DNA of 64,000 bases from Adiantum capillus-veneris (lineage: Eukaryota; Streptophyta; Polypodiopsida; Polypodiales; Pteridaceae): positions 125,822,470-125,886,469 of the forward strand of contig CM043962.1 in assembly GCA_014529385.2 (NCBI GenBank), given 5' to 3'. The notes under the pieces were generated by a model. That model ran no database searches and was not told the origin of the DNA. It saw nothing but the letters and a program-made list of their open reading frames with translations. The translations under genes were made by a program, and so were the position numbers. Position 1 is the stretch's first letter; the number at the start of each line of letters is the position of its first letter. Shown in pieces: positions 1-11,178 of this stretch.

Positions 1-49
1 GGTCGAGGGAGGGGAGGGCGTCACAGAGACGGAGTGTGTGTGTGTGTGG

Positions 50-110
<61 letters not shown>

Positions 111-473
111 CCATGTGTATGGTCGTGTTGTGGGAGCCTGCGTGTGTGTGGGTGTGTGTGGCTGGGCATAGTGCCGCAGGGTGGCGTACGAGCAGGTCGC
201 AAAGCTTGGTCAAGGCCAGGTCACATCGAGGAGGCAACAGGTGCTGGGGCCAATGGCGGCTGAAGGTGGTATAAACAAAGTGCGACACAGTCTGGAGGTT
301 GTTAGCTGGTAGCTCAGATCACCTACACGGACAGCGCGCCGTAAATAGGGGACAATGGGGCGTCTCCAATAGCAGCTCGCATCAGGCTGGACAGAGAGTG
401 TGTGACTGTGCGTGTGTGACGAGAGAGAGTAGGGACAGAATGAGGGGAGTGTGCGACAGACTGTGTGTGTGTG

Positions 474-520
<47 letters not shown>

Positions 521-1235
521 TCTGTGGTGTTGTGAGAGCCCCTGTGTGCGTGTTTTTTAGAGCCCTCCGGGACGTTAGGTATAGCAAGAAGGCATTGGCC
601 TTTGGGGGGGGGGGGGGGGCGCTTAGAGAGCGTGACCTGTAGCTGGAGGCCAAGAGCTGCAGATACTAAGAGAGTGCTGCAAGGCGGGAACCTGCAGGGA
701 AGAAGATGGCCACCATGAGGGTTTGGCCGAGTGGAACCAGTACCAGCAGCTTGGAGAGCACCGTATGTAGGTGCCGAGGAGGATGAAAGTGGTAGTTGAT
801 AAGAGAGGAGTTTACGTAGCATAAGAGCTATAGCTTGGAGGTTGGCCGTAAGCATTTGACTGAAGGCAAAGCAAGGACCATCCAAGGTTGCGAGCTGCAA
901 GAGAAACACAAGACAAGGGTCCGAGGTGGTTCGGCATGCTTACAAAGCCAGATTAAGAGCTGCAGGGTGGTCAAGCCGAGGAGGCAGCAGGTTCTGGGGC
1001 CGAGGGTGGCTTAGGCGGAGCAGTTAGGATCGATGACAACGCCGGTGTTTTCTTCCATTTTTTGCGTCAGTGCCTTCGTGCGTCTCTAGCGTTTCTGCGT
1101 CTACTTTTTTCTCTCTTCTGTGTCTCCTTCAACTACACCTGTGTTTTCTTCTACACGGCTTGAGTCGGGCTGTTCTGTATGCCTGCTTCAGACCCACGAT
1201 GTCTGCAAACAGGTCCGGGTATTAAGTATGGTTTG

Positions 1236-1274
<39 letters not shown>

Positions 1275-1542
1275 AATGCATGGATGACGGGCTACCCAAA
1301 TGGATTTTTTTTCAAACTGTACTAGGCCAATCATATGGCCGGGTTGAAATGGCAAGCATGCGAGCAGTGATACTCGTGAAAATTTAGGTCCACTCCTCTT
1401 TCGCATGCTTGCTTTGGCTCACAAACCATGCCTTCAGACAAAGTATTAGTTCTCAACACATGGCTCAGCATGTTTAGCTTTTCGTGAGTCCGGCACTTCT
1501 CCAGCAGTGTTCTCTTAGCGGACAATTAGACAGCGTGCTAGC

Positions 1543-1581
<39 letters not shown>

Positions 1582-1839
1582 CTCACTGATGTCGCTACCA
1601 CCTTAGTTCAGCATGGTGGGACGGCGTGAAGGCCCCTACACACCGATGGTGAGCCTCAAGCGAGTAGCCTTTCCGGTTTCCACCTGCGTCTGCTTGAGGC
1701 CCGATACGTTTTCACCTCGAGACTTGCTGATCATTGCACGTCTCTTCAGACTGCGTGCACCGCGTAGACTTACTTTCTGCAGCATTTGGATCAGCACCCC
1801 AGTGAGAGCAAATGGCTTGAAGGTTGTGGCCAATTAGTC
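1..1839. other. Intergenic DNA with microsatellites, no gene
   Basis: No credible gene is seen. The stretch holds (GT)n(GA)n arrays at about 34-110 and 462-516, a 16-base G run at 604-619, and (GA)n arrays at about 1240-1270 and 1546-1580. A diverged duplication joins about 226-258 and 978-1010, both built on GAGGAGGCARCAGGTKCTGG. Open frames here read dinucleotide repeats (Arg-Glu, Ser-Leu, Val-Cys runs) and have no coding character. Confidence 0.7.
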
Positions 1840-1844
1840 TCAGT

Positions 1845-1992
1845 TTAATGTCATGCCGGTCGAGGGCAAGGGGGAAAGGAGAAATCCTACCTCCAAAAAG
1901 AGAAAACTAAGTGTAAAAATCCGAAGAAACAACCTGAAATTTTCTCTTAGCAAATTCATTTGAGAAAATGGTTTCTCCCGAACATTGGTTGT
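1845..1992. repeat. Diverged MITE-like repeat copy
   Basis: This shares the block ATGCCGGTYGAGGGCAAGGG and the end TTCTCCCGAACATTG with the copy at 4784-4999, and more distantly with 2335-2525 and 31090-31311. The ends resemble the hAT-like MITE defined at 31090-31311. The outer boundary and target duplication are not clear here. Confidence 0.45.
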
Positions 1993-2334
1993 GGGGTCTC
2001 ATCATCATGCCTTGCCTGTGCAAAGGTGCTTGGCATTGAGCATCGTCTCTGGATGCAAGGCCGTCCGCATGGATGGTCGGTCTAGAAATGTTTGAAGCTT
2101 TTTCTAGGAAATCAATTTTTGCCACTTGAACAGTGGAGATACTTCAATAAACATTGTATCTGTAATCGTGCACTAGAGAGAGATTGTCGGTGCAACAAAT
2201 GAGCGCCTCTCTGTCCCTGTCCTTTCAATGGCACTTTGTGTGTTTAGGGTAAAGGGGTTTTAAGACCTTTAAGGCAATGTAGGGCACTTTTTTTGCAAGC
2301 AGCATCGAATTGTGCACGCAAGGGCTTGAACGCA

Positions 2335-2525
2335 TTGTTTTAAAAAAATCAATTTTGCAAACATCAAAGAGGAATTTTTATAAAAAAAAAACCGATTTTT
2401 TTGTAATTTAACTCTATTTTCTTAAAATTTTTAAGCGGATTTTCTATTTCTCCCCCTCCCTTCAACTGGCTCTTTTGATTTTTCAATTGGCTCCAGGCTT
2501 AGCTAAGGTACACTTTTCTCAAACA
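2335..2525 (-). repeat. MITE-like repeat, inverted relative to 31090-31311
   Basis: The reverse complement matches 31090-31311 over most of its length. The best block is AGAAAATCCGCTT followed by AAGAAAATAGAGTTAAATT. The termini read AGTGTTTGAGAAAAGTG and TTTTAAAACAATG, as in that family. No clear 8-bp duplication flanks this copy, so it is probably old. Confidence 0.6.
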
Positions 2526-2846
2526 CTACTCAAATGATGTGTCTTTGCCGTGCGCATCTGTGGCCAAAGCTCCTATGCCAACGTCACTTTGTGAAGCAAC
2601 ACAAGCTCTCACGATGCAACACAGAGTAAAAAAATGGGGGTCCAGTTGTTAACCAACCATGCAAGGTTTTGGGTGAGACGAGCAAGGTTGTGTATCTGGC
2701 TAAGCGAGTCCATGCCGACATCTCTAGAGGCGATGCCGCTACCGAAGGTGACGCATTTATGCATATAGAAAAGACGATCCCCATAGCGTCGCTATAGGCC
2801 CAATGACACGAGCGATTGCATGCACAAATAGAGAGAGAAAGAGACG

Positions 2847-2888
<42 letters not shown>

Positions 2889-3099
2889 CCGCCGAAGGCA
2901 GCAAATAAAAACAAAATTAGGTGCAAAGATGGGTGAGCCAAATGCAAGGAATGAGGACATGTCGGGTATGTTCTAAAAGAAAAAGGTACAGGTGTTTGCG
3001 ACAGCATGGGTCTCCTGGAAAAATGGAGGTGATAAATGTTAGTGCACTAATAAGCAACAAAGGAAGGGTTGATTGTGTTGTGTGTGTGCGCGTGCCCAC

Positions 3100-3134
<35 letters not shown>

Positions 3135-3621
3135 TCATTAGAAGACTTGGCATCCTTTCGGGGCATCCCTCTTGACGTCTTTTCTAGAGCAATAGCATCT
3201 GAGTACTTTTGTTGCCCATAGAGGCTATTGTGAAAGTTTACTTGCTATTAAAAATTCTATGGTTGAGAAGCATCACCTGTGCTGTGAGCCCCACACTCCT
3301 AGCGAGAGAAGCTTTGCTTTGGATGTTTTTCTACCACTCATGAGCATTGATTGCTAGCACCGCCAGAGGCGGTGCCACCACTGAAGGCGGTGCCGGCCCC
3401 TCCCCTGGACACCTGTCAGCATTTCCTCTATCCGGCAGGCTTTAGGGAGTGTGCACTACTATGATCAGGGACGTGTGTCTCTAAGCACTGGATTCAGGAG
3501 CAAGTGGCTCCAGGTTTCGAGAAGGCGGGCATGTACTCTTGCTGGAGGCAATCTTGAAGAACATTCAAAGGAGGAGCATTTGAACTTTGAAGGACAGGGT
3601 AGCCGTTACCTCCAATAGTAC

Positions 3622-3664
<43 letters not shown>

Positions 3665-3733
3665 TGCATGTATATGAAAGCAAGAGCTGAAAGCGCCCTC
3701 TTCACGACGTATTGGGGGGGATCATCACTTTGC
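2526..3733. other. Intergenic DNA with GA arrays, no gene
   Basis: No gene is supported. The stretch carries (GA)n arrays at about 2849-2886, 3104-3133 and 3624-3661. A short GC-rich motif (GGCGGTGCCACCACTGAAGGCGG, near 3368) has relatives near 2735 and 7107, suggesting another low-copy dispersed repeat. Confidence 0.6.
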
Positions 3734-3864
3734 TTTGCATGCAGGTTTCAGTCCATTCCATGGAGCAAGATGTGGTGATGGGCTTTTCGATCGATCCGTC
3801 CAGGTAGCAAGGAGGAGAAAGAAGCCAAGTGAATGCAGGTTTTGAGGGTGAAATCGAAAGCTAG

Positions 3865-3900
<36 letters not shown>

Positions 3901-4159
3901 AGGGCAAGGAGGGGCCACTCTCTAATCATGATCTAGTGCAAGGAAAGAAAGTCCTCTCCCGACAGGGCATTGCTGCCCCTCGCACATGTTCTCCCTCCCT
4001 CCCTCTCTCTCTCTCTCTCTCTCTACTTTTCTTTGCATGCAGGTTTTAGTCTGTTGAGCAAGATTGGTGATGGTCTTTCCGTCCCGATATTGAAGAAGCA
4101 TACTATTGCAGTAAGGAGGTGAAAGCAACCGTGCGAATGCAGGTGAACTAAAAAGCTCG

Positions 4160-4198
<39 letters not shown>

Positions 4199-4300
4199 AC
4201 TCAGGGCAAGGAGCACCCCCTCTCAAATATTCTTTGGTGCAAGGCAAGAAGGCCAACTCTCGACCGACAAGGCACCACCCTCAGCCTTGAAGGTGCATGC
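3734..4300. repeat. Two tandem copies of a 298-bp cassette carrying (CT)n
   Basis: Copy one starts at 3734 and copy two at 4032, both with TTTGCATGCAGGTTT. Each continues through a GCAAGAT block, a GAATGCAGGT block, a long (CT)n run (about 3870-3897 and 4157-4197), GGGCAAGGAG, a GTGCAAGG block, and a CGACARGGCA block. A further (CT)n run at about 4003-4022 lies between them. The copies have diverged by substitutions and array length, so the duplication is not recent. No coding capacity is evident. Confidence 0.7.
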
Positions 4301-4783
4301 ATGGGTGACTGCATCTAGATTCTGCCCTTTTTGACTGTGAGAGATGGGGCTGCGTGCATGGATAGTTGCATGTTGTGCGTGTGTGCATGTGTTTCTTTTG
4401 ATGGAGTAGGGTGACCAGGACAGCCGTAGGTTACATGGACAATGACGACAACGCCGAGGCCTCTGTCCAGAGCTGACAGGATGCATAATTAGGCTTGGCA
4501 GCGTGTGGGGTAAGTATGAAAAGGATCTCCTGTCAACTTTAGCCCATCGTGACCGCACTCCAGATTGCCGCCATCATCCTCCTCCATTTGCTCATTACCT
4601 CCAGACACTCGACTTCACTTCCAGCTCTCTCCCTGCCTGTCTCTCTCTCACTCCTGATGAACCCCATTTCACCCTGCAAGCCTCCAACTTCCACTCTTTT
4701 ACAGGGACCTTGCTACTTATTAGATCTCAGGCTGCTAATCCTTTATTTATTTCTCCCGTCAAGTTCTCCTCCACTATCCAGCT

Positions 4784-4999
4784 CAATGTTCAGGGAAAAT
4801 ATGTCTCAGCTTAATATCGTACAGTTTCAAATTTCAAAAATGCCGGTTGAGGGCAAGGGGAGAAAAAGAATTCGGCCACAAACTAGAGAAAAATAGTGTA
4901 AAAACCTTAAAAATATCCCCAATTTTCTAAAATTTCCTCCTGGCAAACTCAAGGAAAGGACTTTTGTATGCTTGGAAAAATGATTTTTCACAAACACTG
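4784..4999. repeat. hAT-like MITE copy, diverged
   Basis: The left end CAATGTTCAGGGAAAAT matches the left end of the element at 31090-31311 and continues with the same TCAGCTTA block. The right end ATTTTTCACAAACACTG is the inverted counterpart. The flanking 8-mers do not match, so this copy has lost its duplication or the boundaries are slightly off. Confidence 0.5.
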
Positions 5000-5825
5000 T
5001 GAGTCCATCTCTCCAAAGAAAGCGTGGTCTCACGGTCACCGTCCACCAATCTCTACGCGTCGTCACAACTTGAGCTAGCTATGCATATAATAATAAGTCC
5101 GTCACTCATGAATCCACGTAATGGAAAAAATAATAAAGAGTCATCACTACAGTGACACACTCCCGTAGTTTGCTTTCACACACGTCCCTTGCAAGTTGCC
5201 CATTTTTGCAGCTATTTTCAAGCAATGCTCTAAGTAAGGATGTTACCTACCTTAAGCAACAAGCAAGAGGAATTGAAATGAATACAACACTACGAAACTT
5301 CCCCACAACCATAAGATAAAGAAGATCTTTAGGGTTGTCGACCAAGAGATCGTGGCCACTAAGCATAATTGCATCCAATTGCAATGTGCGGTGCACGTCA
5401 TGCGTGGATTTGTTAAGCGTGTTGGCATCACACCCTTCCCCTCACGGTGAACCTCAAGAGATTCATCGATGGGAGCTCTGTAGTGTGTACACGGCTTCTA
5501 TAGCTGATTTTTAAAGCTATAGGTGTAGGAAAATTTTTATTTTCTAAAGTTGTGTAGACTATAAGTCATTAATACTCTAATTGTCAAAGTACTCGTAGAT
5601 GCTGCACGTGTCTATAGAAGATAAAGGAGCAAAGGACATGGAAAGCTTGATTAAGTGTAGCACAAAAGCTTATTACAACTACAATGCACGGGGCTTCAAT
5701 GGAGGTAAAGGAGGAGAGGGGCGAAGAGGGTTATGCAAAGGATGATTATGATCTCACATGCTTAACATTAGGTTTAGGAAGACCGGCTTCTGATGTGATT
5801 TCTTAATTTGAGGATCACACAAGGC
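5000..5825. other. Intergenic DNA, nothing recognised
   Basis: No ORF with coding character, RNA gene, tandem array or transposon end could be recognised here. Confidence 0.6.
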
Positions 5826-6086
5826 TTGGCGGGAGGATCTTGGGGCTTGAGCTATGGAGGTAGCAAAGAGATCTATGGTTGACGGCGGGAGGAGCTTGGC
5901 CAGCTGCCTACTTTCAGGCTATGGAGGGACTTGCAGTAGGAGCAATAGTTGGATTGCAGGAGGAGCTTGGCTAGCAGTGGGGGGAATAGTTGGTCGACGG
6001 CGAAAGGAGATTGGCGAGAGACATTATTTAGGGGGAGTTGCAGTTGGTCGACACTGGGAGGAGCTTGGCAACAACGGTAACATGTC

Positions 6087-6137
<51 letters not shown>
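5826..6137. repeat. Degenerate minisatellite followed by (GA)n
   Basis: The motif GGGAGGAGCTTGGC recurs with changes near 5832, 5889, 5959 and 6057, together with copies of ATAGTTGG and GTTGGTCGAC, giving an imperfect unit of about 70-100 bp. A (GA)n array of about 47 bp follows directly (6091-6137). The ORF across it (5854-6153) is Gly-rich because of the repeat and is not taken as a gene. Confidence 0.55.
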
Positions 6138-6140
<3 letters not shown>

Positions 6141-7732
6141 GTTACTGAGATAAGAAGTAGAAGCATTTGAAAGTAGTAGGTTATGTCGAGGTAGTGGGCG
6201 ATGGCTGTGCTATTCCCCATTCTCTGCACAGAGGAGAGGCCTTGCCATGTTGATACTTTCAGGTTCTCTGTAGCAATCATTTTGGGCACAGACTGCATCC
6301 ATATGTTTTTCTTTCTTTCAACAATGATCATCGCCCATGTCGGACCCCAACATCCAACTAAGTGCTTTGCCCAACCCTCAAGATGACCCCATTGTAAAGG
6401 AGGCTCTCAAAGAGCCGCTTGCTTTCTTGGGAGTTATTTTTGCAAGAGTTTTTAGATTGGATATGAATGAGGATAAGTGTTTGAAGCTGTTGGCATTGTA
6501 CAAGATGTGAGGATGTCAAAATTAAAGATGAAACTCTTGAAGAGATTACACTAGAGTGAAGGCCATTAAGGAACACTTCTAACGTGTGGGTGGTTATTGA
6601 TTGATTGTATAAAGATTGCTCATGCTCAGTCATTATTGGCTCCGCTTTAGGAAATGGTTTCCCAAGACCGTTAATTTTTTAAAAAGGAGAGAGATTATTG
6701 AAAGTTGGAATGAAATGTCATATCAAATGCATCTTCTAAATGCTAAAATGACCTATAAGACCAAAAGTTACGCCATGGTGAACTTGATACAAGGTTTGCG
6801 CGTGCGCGCGCACACACACACAAGGAGACATTAGTGAGACCTGGAATCTATCTATACTATCTATAATGGGGGAAGGAGTTCTGAGGTTCTCACCACCATG
6901 GTTGAGAGAGAGTTGTAGGTGCTCTTGGTAGCACACATTAAAGGTGGGTGTGTCTCTGTAGATGTTCTCTATGTCATGCTATTGTGGTGCTACCTATGCA
7001 TGTGCTTGCGTTCTCTAAGTGTACACTGTACCCACAAAGGTTGGCATGGTAGACATCGTGCAACGATACGAGCTGTTCTGCACGAGGCTTGAAGGTAAAA
7101 GGGGCCATGCCACCACCGAAGGCGGCACTATTTTACTAGTGTTTATAATATTTGTAGCCTTTGAGTTTCACTCGAGCCCTCAATCTCAACAATGACCACT
7201 CACTACTTTTGTATTTCAAAGCCATTTGAAGGGTGGCTTCTATAGTAAGTTTTCAAGGAAGGAGAAACCCTCCATGTATCACTCACTGCTTCACTTAAGA
7301 GAAAACCTCTCTAAAATGCAAAAAGGAGAGTAAGATTGTAAGAAACAAACAAACAGCTTTTCAGCTTTTGTCAAATGTAAAACCAAAAGAATTTCTTTTT
7401 TTTTTAGTAGTAGAAAGTGCTTTAATCATAGAAAGTCAAAGACTTTCTCCTCTAGATATAATAAATGTATTGGTTTGAATGCACATAACAAAAAGGAGAT
7501 AAATTTAGTGGAGATTTTATTATTTAATGAGAATTTAGTTTTTGAAGATATATTTGGTTTTTTTTTCAAGAGTTATTTTTCAAAACCAATATTGATATAT
7601 ATTTTTTTAAAGTTTTTATTTTTTTTAAGAGATTGAAAAAAAAAGTAAGCAGGTCTTGTGGTGTCAACTTGGGATAGTTTCACTTTGAGAAAATACATGC
7701 AAATGAAGGAGTAGTTATCCATGTTATTGACC

Positions 7733-7786
<54 letters not shown>

Positions 7787-8512
7787 CCTTTCGAGCTCAT
7801 AGGGCTCCGTCTCACCAAGGACATCCTTCAAGCCCTTCAAATTTCTTGGGGGGGGTCACTTAATATTTATGCGACTATCACGTGAGTATAGCAAAAGGGT
7901 TTATTAAATTTTGTTCTCACATTTTCACATACAAAAAAATACCATAAAATATAATTGAAATTTTTTTTAGAGACTGAATTATTTGTCAAAAATTCACAGA
8001 TAAGGAGTTTAAAAATAGTCATTTAAATGCACGTGATATACAAAATTTATATTTAGTGACACACTAAGTCAAATTTCCAAGATAATATGGTTTTCTTAAA
8101 GTAATAGTGTATTTTCAAAAGGGTAGCTAACATTTTTCACCCATAGAAAATAAATAAAATGCCCAACAAAAAATCAACCCTCACATTGGCACCCCAAATA
8201 GGGAGAGAAATTGTCCAATTAACATACCTTTTACCAGCTCTTGGATATTTTGTCATTTTTTTTTTAAAGAGTTAAACCATGGAAAATGCTTAAAAATCAA
8301 TAAATTCTCTAAATTTTGATAGGCAAAGGTGCCTATCAAAAATCAACCCCACACACACACATAGAGAAAAATGTTTTAGCGTCGAACAAATGATGTAGCA
8401 AGCAAAAGGGAGAAGAGGAGAAAGACAGAATAAAATGTTTAAGGGTGTAAGAACAATCTAAAAAGACGCTAAAGTTACATAACAAGTCTTTAACAATTGA
8501 ATATCTATGGAA

Positions 8513-8514
<2 letters not shown>
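6138..8514. other. Intergenic AT-rich DNA, no gene
   Basis: No gene is supported. Visible items are a short alternating GCGCGCGCACACAC run near 6799, a (GA)n array at about 7734-7781, and a diverged repeat near 7200-7320 that resembles blocks near 24715 and 25500 (CTTCAAAGAAAACTTAC-type sequence). The rest is AT-rich with A/T homopolymers. Confidence 0.6.
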
Positions 8515-8557
<43 letters not shown>

Positions 8558-8667
8558 AGAAGAAGAATAATAATAATAATAATAAATTTTTTAATCCCAT
8601 AGGAACAATACCAAAAGATATATATAACAATCTGGCTGAGAATAAAGTTATTTTTGTTTCATCTTCT

Positions 8668-8748
<81 letters not shown>

Positions 8749-8835
8749 GTCTTGAAAAAAGAAGAATTTAAAATATTGTAGGAGTGATCCAATGAGATCT
8801 CAAAGTTATTTTCGATGGTATTAAGTTCAAGACCT

Positions 8836-8881
<46 letters not shown>
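8515..8881. repeat. Microsatellite cluster (GA)n, (AAT)n, (CT)n(CA)n, (GA)n
   Basis: Four arrays occur within 370 bp: (GA)n at about 8515-8553 running into AAG and AAT repeats, a compound (CT)n(CA)n at about 8671-8746, and (GA)n at about 8837-8881. The arrays are nearly uninterrupted, which suggests active slippage. Confidence 0.9.
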
Positions 8882-8885
<4 letters not shown>

Positions 8886-9067
8886 CCAATCATAGCCATC
8901 TATACTTTTCTTTATAGAGATTGAAAAAAAGGAGTTTGTTCATCCTTTTCATGCATTGACTTGAGGGCATCACTTCAACAGCAGTGCCAATTTTTCAACT
9001 ACTATACCACGATGACAAGTCATATGTGTATGCACACATAAGCTCCATGCAAACTGCTATCCATCTA

Positions 9068-9069
<2 letters not shown>

Positions 9070-9160
<91 letters not shown>

Positions 9161-9409
9161 GGGGGGGGGGGGGCGCAACGAAGGGAGCATAAAAGTTTTG
9201 AATATCATAGTTATTGTACTAAAACAACAACAAGAGGCTTCAAGACCTATGTGACAAATCTTTGATATAAGAAAATATATATGTAGACACATATACGCGC
9301 GCACACACACACATATATATATGTATATGTATGTATATATGTATATATATATAGATATGTATATATGTACACACACACACACACACACACACAAATACAC
9401 ATATATACA

Positions 9410-9446
<37 letters not shown>
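9070..9446. repeat. Microsatellite cluster (GT)n(GA)n and (CA/TA/GT)n
   Basis: A compound (GT)n(GA)n array at about 9070-9158 ends in a G run (9161-9172). A second block at 9290-9446 alternates CA, TA and GT tracts and can fold back on itself (CA-rich left, GT-rich right). It ends about 95 bp before element 1. Confidence 0.9.
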
Positions 9447-9449
<3 letters not shown>

Positions 9450-9535
9450 CTCAAGTAGTTATGATACTCATATTCTCAAATTTTCAAGGAACCTAATGTG
9501 TACACAAAAAGAGGTTGTCCTACATATCCTCAATG

Positions 9536-9540
9536 TCCAA
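9536..9540. repeat. Target-site duplication, left (TCCAA)
   Basis: TCCAA directly precedes the 5' LTR and recurs directly after the 3' LTR at 23404-23408, as expected for a 5-bp Ty3/gypsy target duplication. Confidence 0.95.
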
Positions 9541-10131
9541 TGTTAACCCTCACGGCTCACGGACACCCCATCACCTACGACGGACGTGTATTATGTATTT
9601 GGTAGAGTCAGGTACCGGGTTTGTCGGACCAATAGGAAAAGGGTAAGAGTGATCGCTGATGAGAGGCGCACTCTAACTGGGACATTCAAGGGATTAGTTG
9701 GCTAAGCATGGGCGCCCAAGTGTGAATGGGGTGAGCTCATATAAAAGCCAACTAAACCTAAAATTCACTCATTCTCTCATTTGTGCAATAGAAGAGTGCT
9801 CTTGCTCCATCTCCATCTCCATCTTCTTCTTCTTCACCTCCTTGTGTGTGTGTGTGTGTATGTGAGAGAGAGAGAGAGAGGGAGAGTGTGTGTGCGATCG
9901 AGCATTATGAAGGCACGACGGCGGCGAAGCAGTTGAGCGCTGCACGACTGCAGCTTCTTCTTCATCGCGGCGAGGAATCCACCACGAAGGCGAGCGTAGA
10001 GTAGTGAGTGACACACCTTTTGCTCTCTTGAGCTTGCTAGATTAGTCTTGTTGTGTGCTTGGAGCCATTTGTGGCTCACACACGGTGTATCGGCAAGTCC
10101 CTTGCTTCGATAGTGCGGCAAGGAGCGCACA
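9541..10131 (+). repeat. Element 1 5' LTR
   Basis: This 591-bp LTR starts TGTTAACC and ends GCGCACA. It matches 22817-23403 apart from about 15 substitutions and two GT units in the small microsatellite near 9845. A (GT)n(GA)n stretch inside the LTR (about 9845-9881) is shared by both copies, so the element carries and spreads a microsatellite seed. Confidence 0.95.
9739..9748 (+). promoter_or_regulatory. TATA box of the element 1 LTR promoter
   Basis: CATATAAAAG lies about 200 bp into the LTR and is unchanged in the 3' LTR. It is a good plant TATA box. Initiation about 30 bp downstream would put the U3/R boundary near 9775, in a TCATTCTCTC pyrimidine patch. Confidence 0.65.
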
Positions 10132-10135
10132 TTTT

Positions 10136-10157
10136 TGGTGCCGCTACCGGGGAATCG
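10136..10157 (+). other. Primer-binding site, tRNA-Asp type
   Basis: TGGTGCCGCTACCGGGGA begins four bases after the 5' LTR. It resembles the complement of the 3' end of plant tRNA-Asp used by several plant Ty3/gypsy elements, with about three differences, two of them transitions from the usual form. Minus-strand synthesis would start here. Confidence 0.8.
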
Positions 10158-10316
10158 CCCTGCACTAAGCCCAAGAGGCACTTTGTGCTTCTCCTATGAG
10201 TTGTTTGTAGTAGGAAAGAAGAGGAAGAGGACGAGGAATGAGTTGTTTTTCTGTAAGTTATTAATTTCTGTGTTGTCTGCAAGTTCTGTGATTTCTACAT
10301 AATGTTGTGTTTTCTG

Positions 10317-10460
10317 TTTGCACACAGTCTTTGCACAATTAGTAGTCGTTAGCTTGTTTGCAGTGAATGAATAAGTAGGAAGGCAGTTAGCAATTTTTGT
10401 TTGCACACAGTCTGTACATAGTTTTCTGTCAAGGTTTGGTTGCACACAGTCTTTGCACAG
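10317..10460 (+). repeat. Leader repeats, TTTGCACACAGTCTTTGCACA x3
   Basis: Three copies of a motif of about 21 bp lie near 10317, 10399 and 10440 in the untranslated leader. They are followed by looser CAGTTAGC/GTTAGCAG repeats up to about 10590. Leader repeats next to the primer site could bind protein or form packaging structure; that is inference. No gene occupies 10158-11178. Confidence 0.6.
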
Positions 10461-11178
10461 TAAGGTAGTGAGAGAGGAAGTAGGTGGACAGTTAGCTCAC
10501 TGTCAGTAAGCAGTTAACAGATTAGTCAGTGGTTAGCAGCACTGTTAGTAAGTAGATAAGTTAGTGAGCTGTCTGTGAGCTGTTGATTGGGAGGTTAGGT
10601 AGGCGACAGTGTGTGTGGCCAAGAAAGGGTCACCTAAACCGCGCGCGATCATCGCTAAATTAAAAAAAAAAAAAATACCGAAAATATTTAAGCGTGAGTG
10701 ACTGGGGGGCTACACTAAAATTTTGATCGGGATTGGGAAGCCGAAGCCCAAGCCCAGGCCCAGGCCTCAGTCCTCAGTCTTATGATATATACTAGACTCA
10801 CTTTTATATATATACCCTACCCCCTCAAGAGGGAATGAGAGCATGTGGGACAAGTCCTCCACTCTCCTCCCTTCTCTTCCCACTTGCACCCTTAGACTTT
10901 CTAATTTGGGCCTAGTTCCCTACTAGAAATTGACGGTTTTAGGGATTTCGAGGGCATAAAGTGACCAAACGGAGGGCTGTAAAGCACGGCACGTCCCTCT
11001 GATCGAGACGCTCGTTTTGAGCTATCATACGTTCTATTCTATAGCTGGGTCAGAAAAAAAGGACCAAAAAATCAAAAAATAAATAAATAAGAAAAGACTT
11101 GGGTTGCAAAACACCCAAAATTACTAGGTGAGCAGCCTTCACGAGCCCTCACTGACACTTCTAGGGGATCCAAGTCAT

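Noticed and set aside
9065-9454. Long ORFs through dinucleotide arrays here and at many other sites (36-653, 2757-3153, 8497-8781, 26397-26673, 28230-28655, 35529-35923)
   Set aside because: They encode only Ser-Leu, Arg-Glu, Val-Cys or His-Thr runs set by the microsatellite and often exist on both strands.
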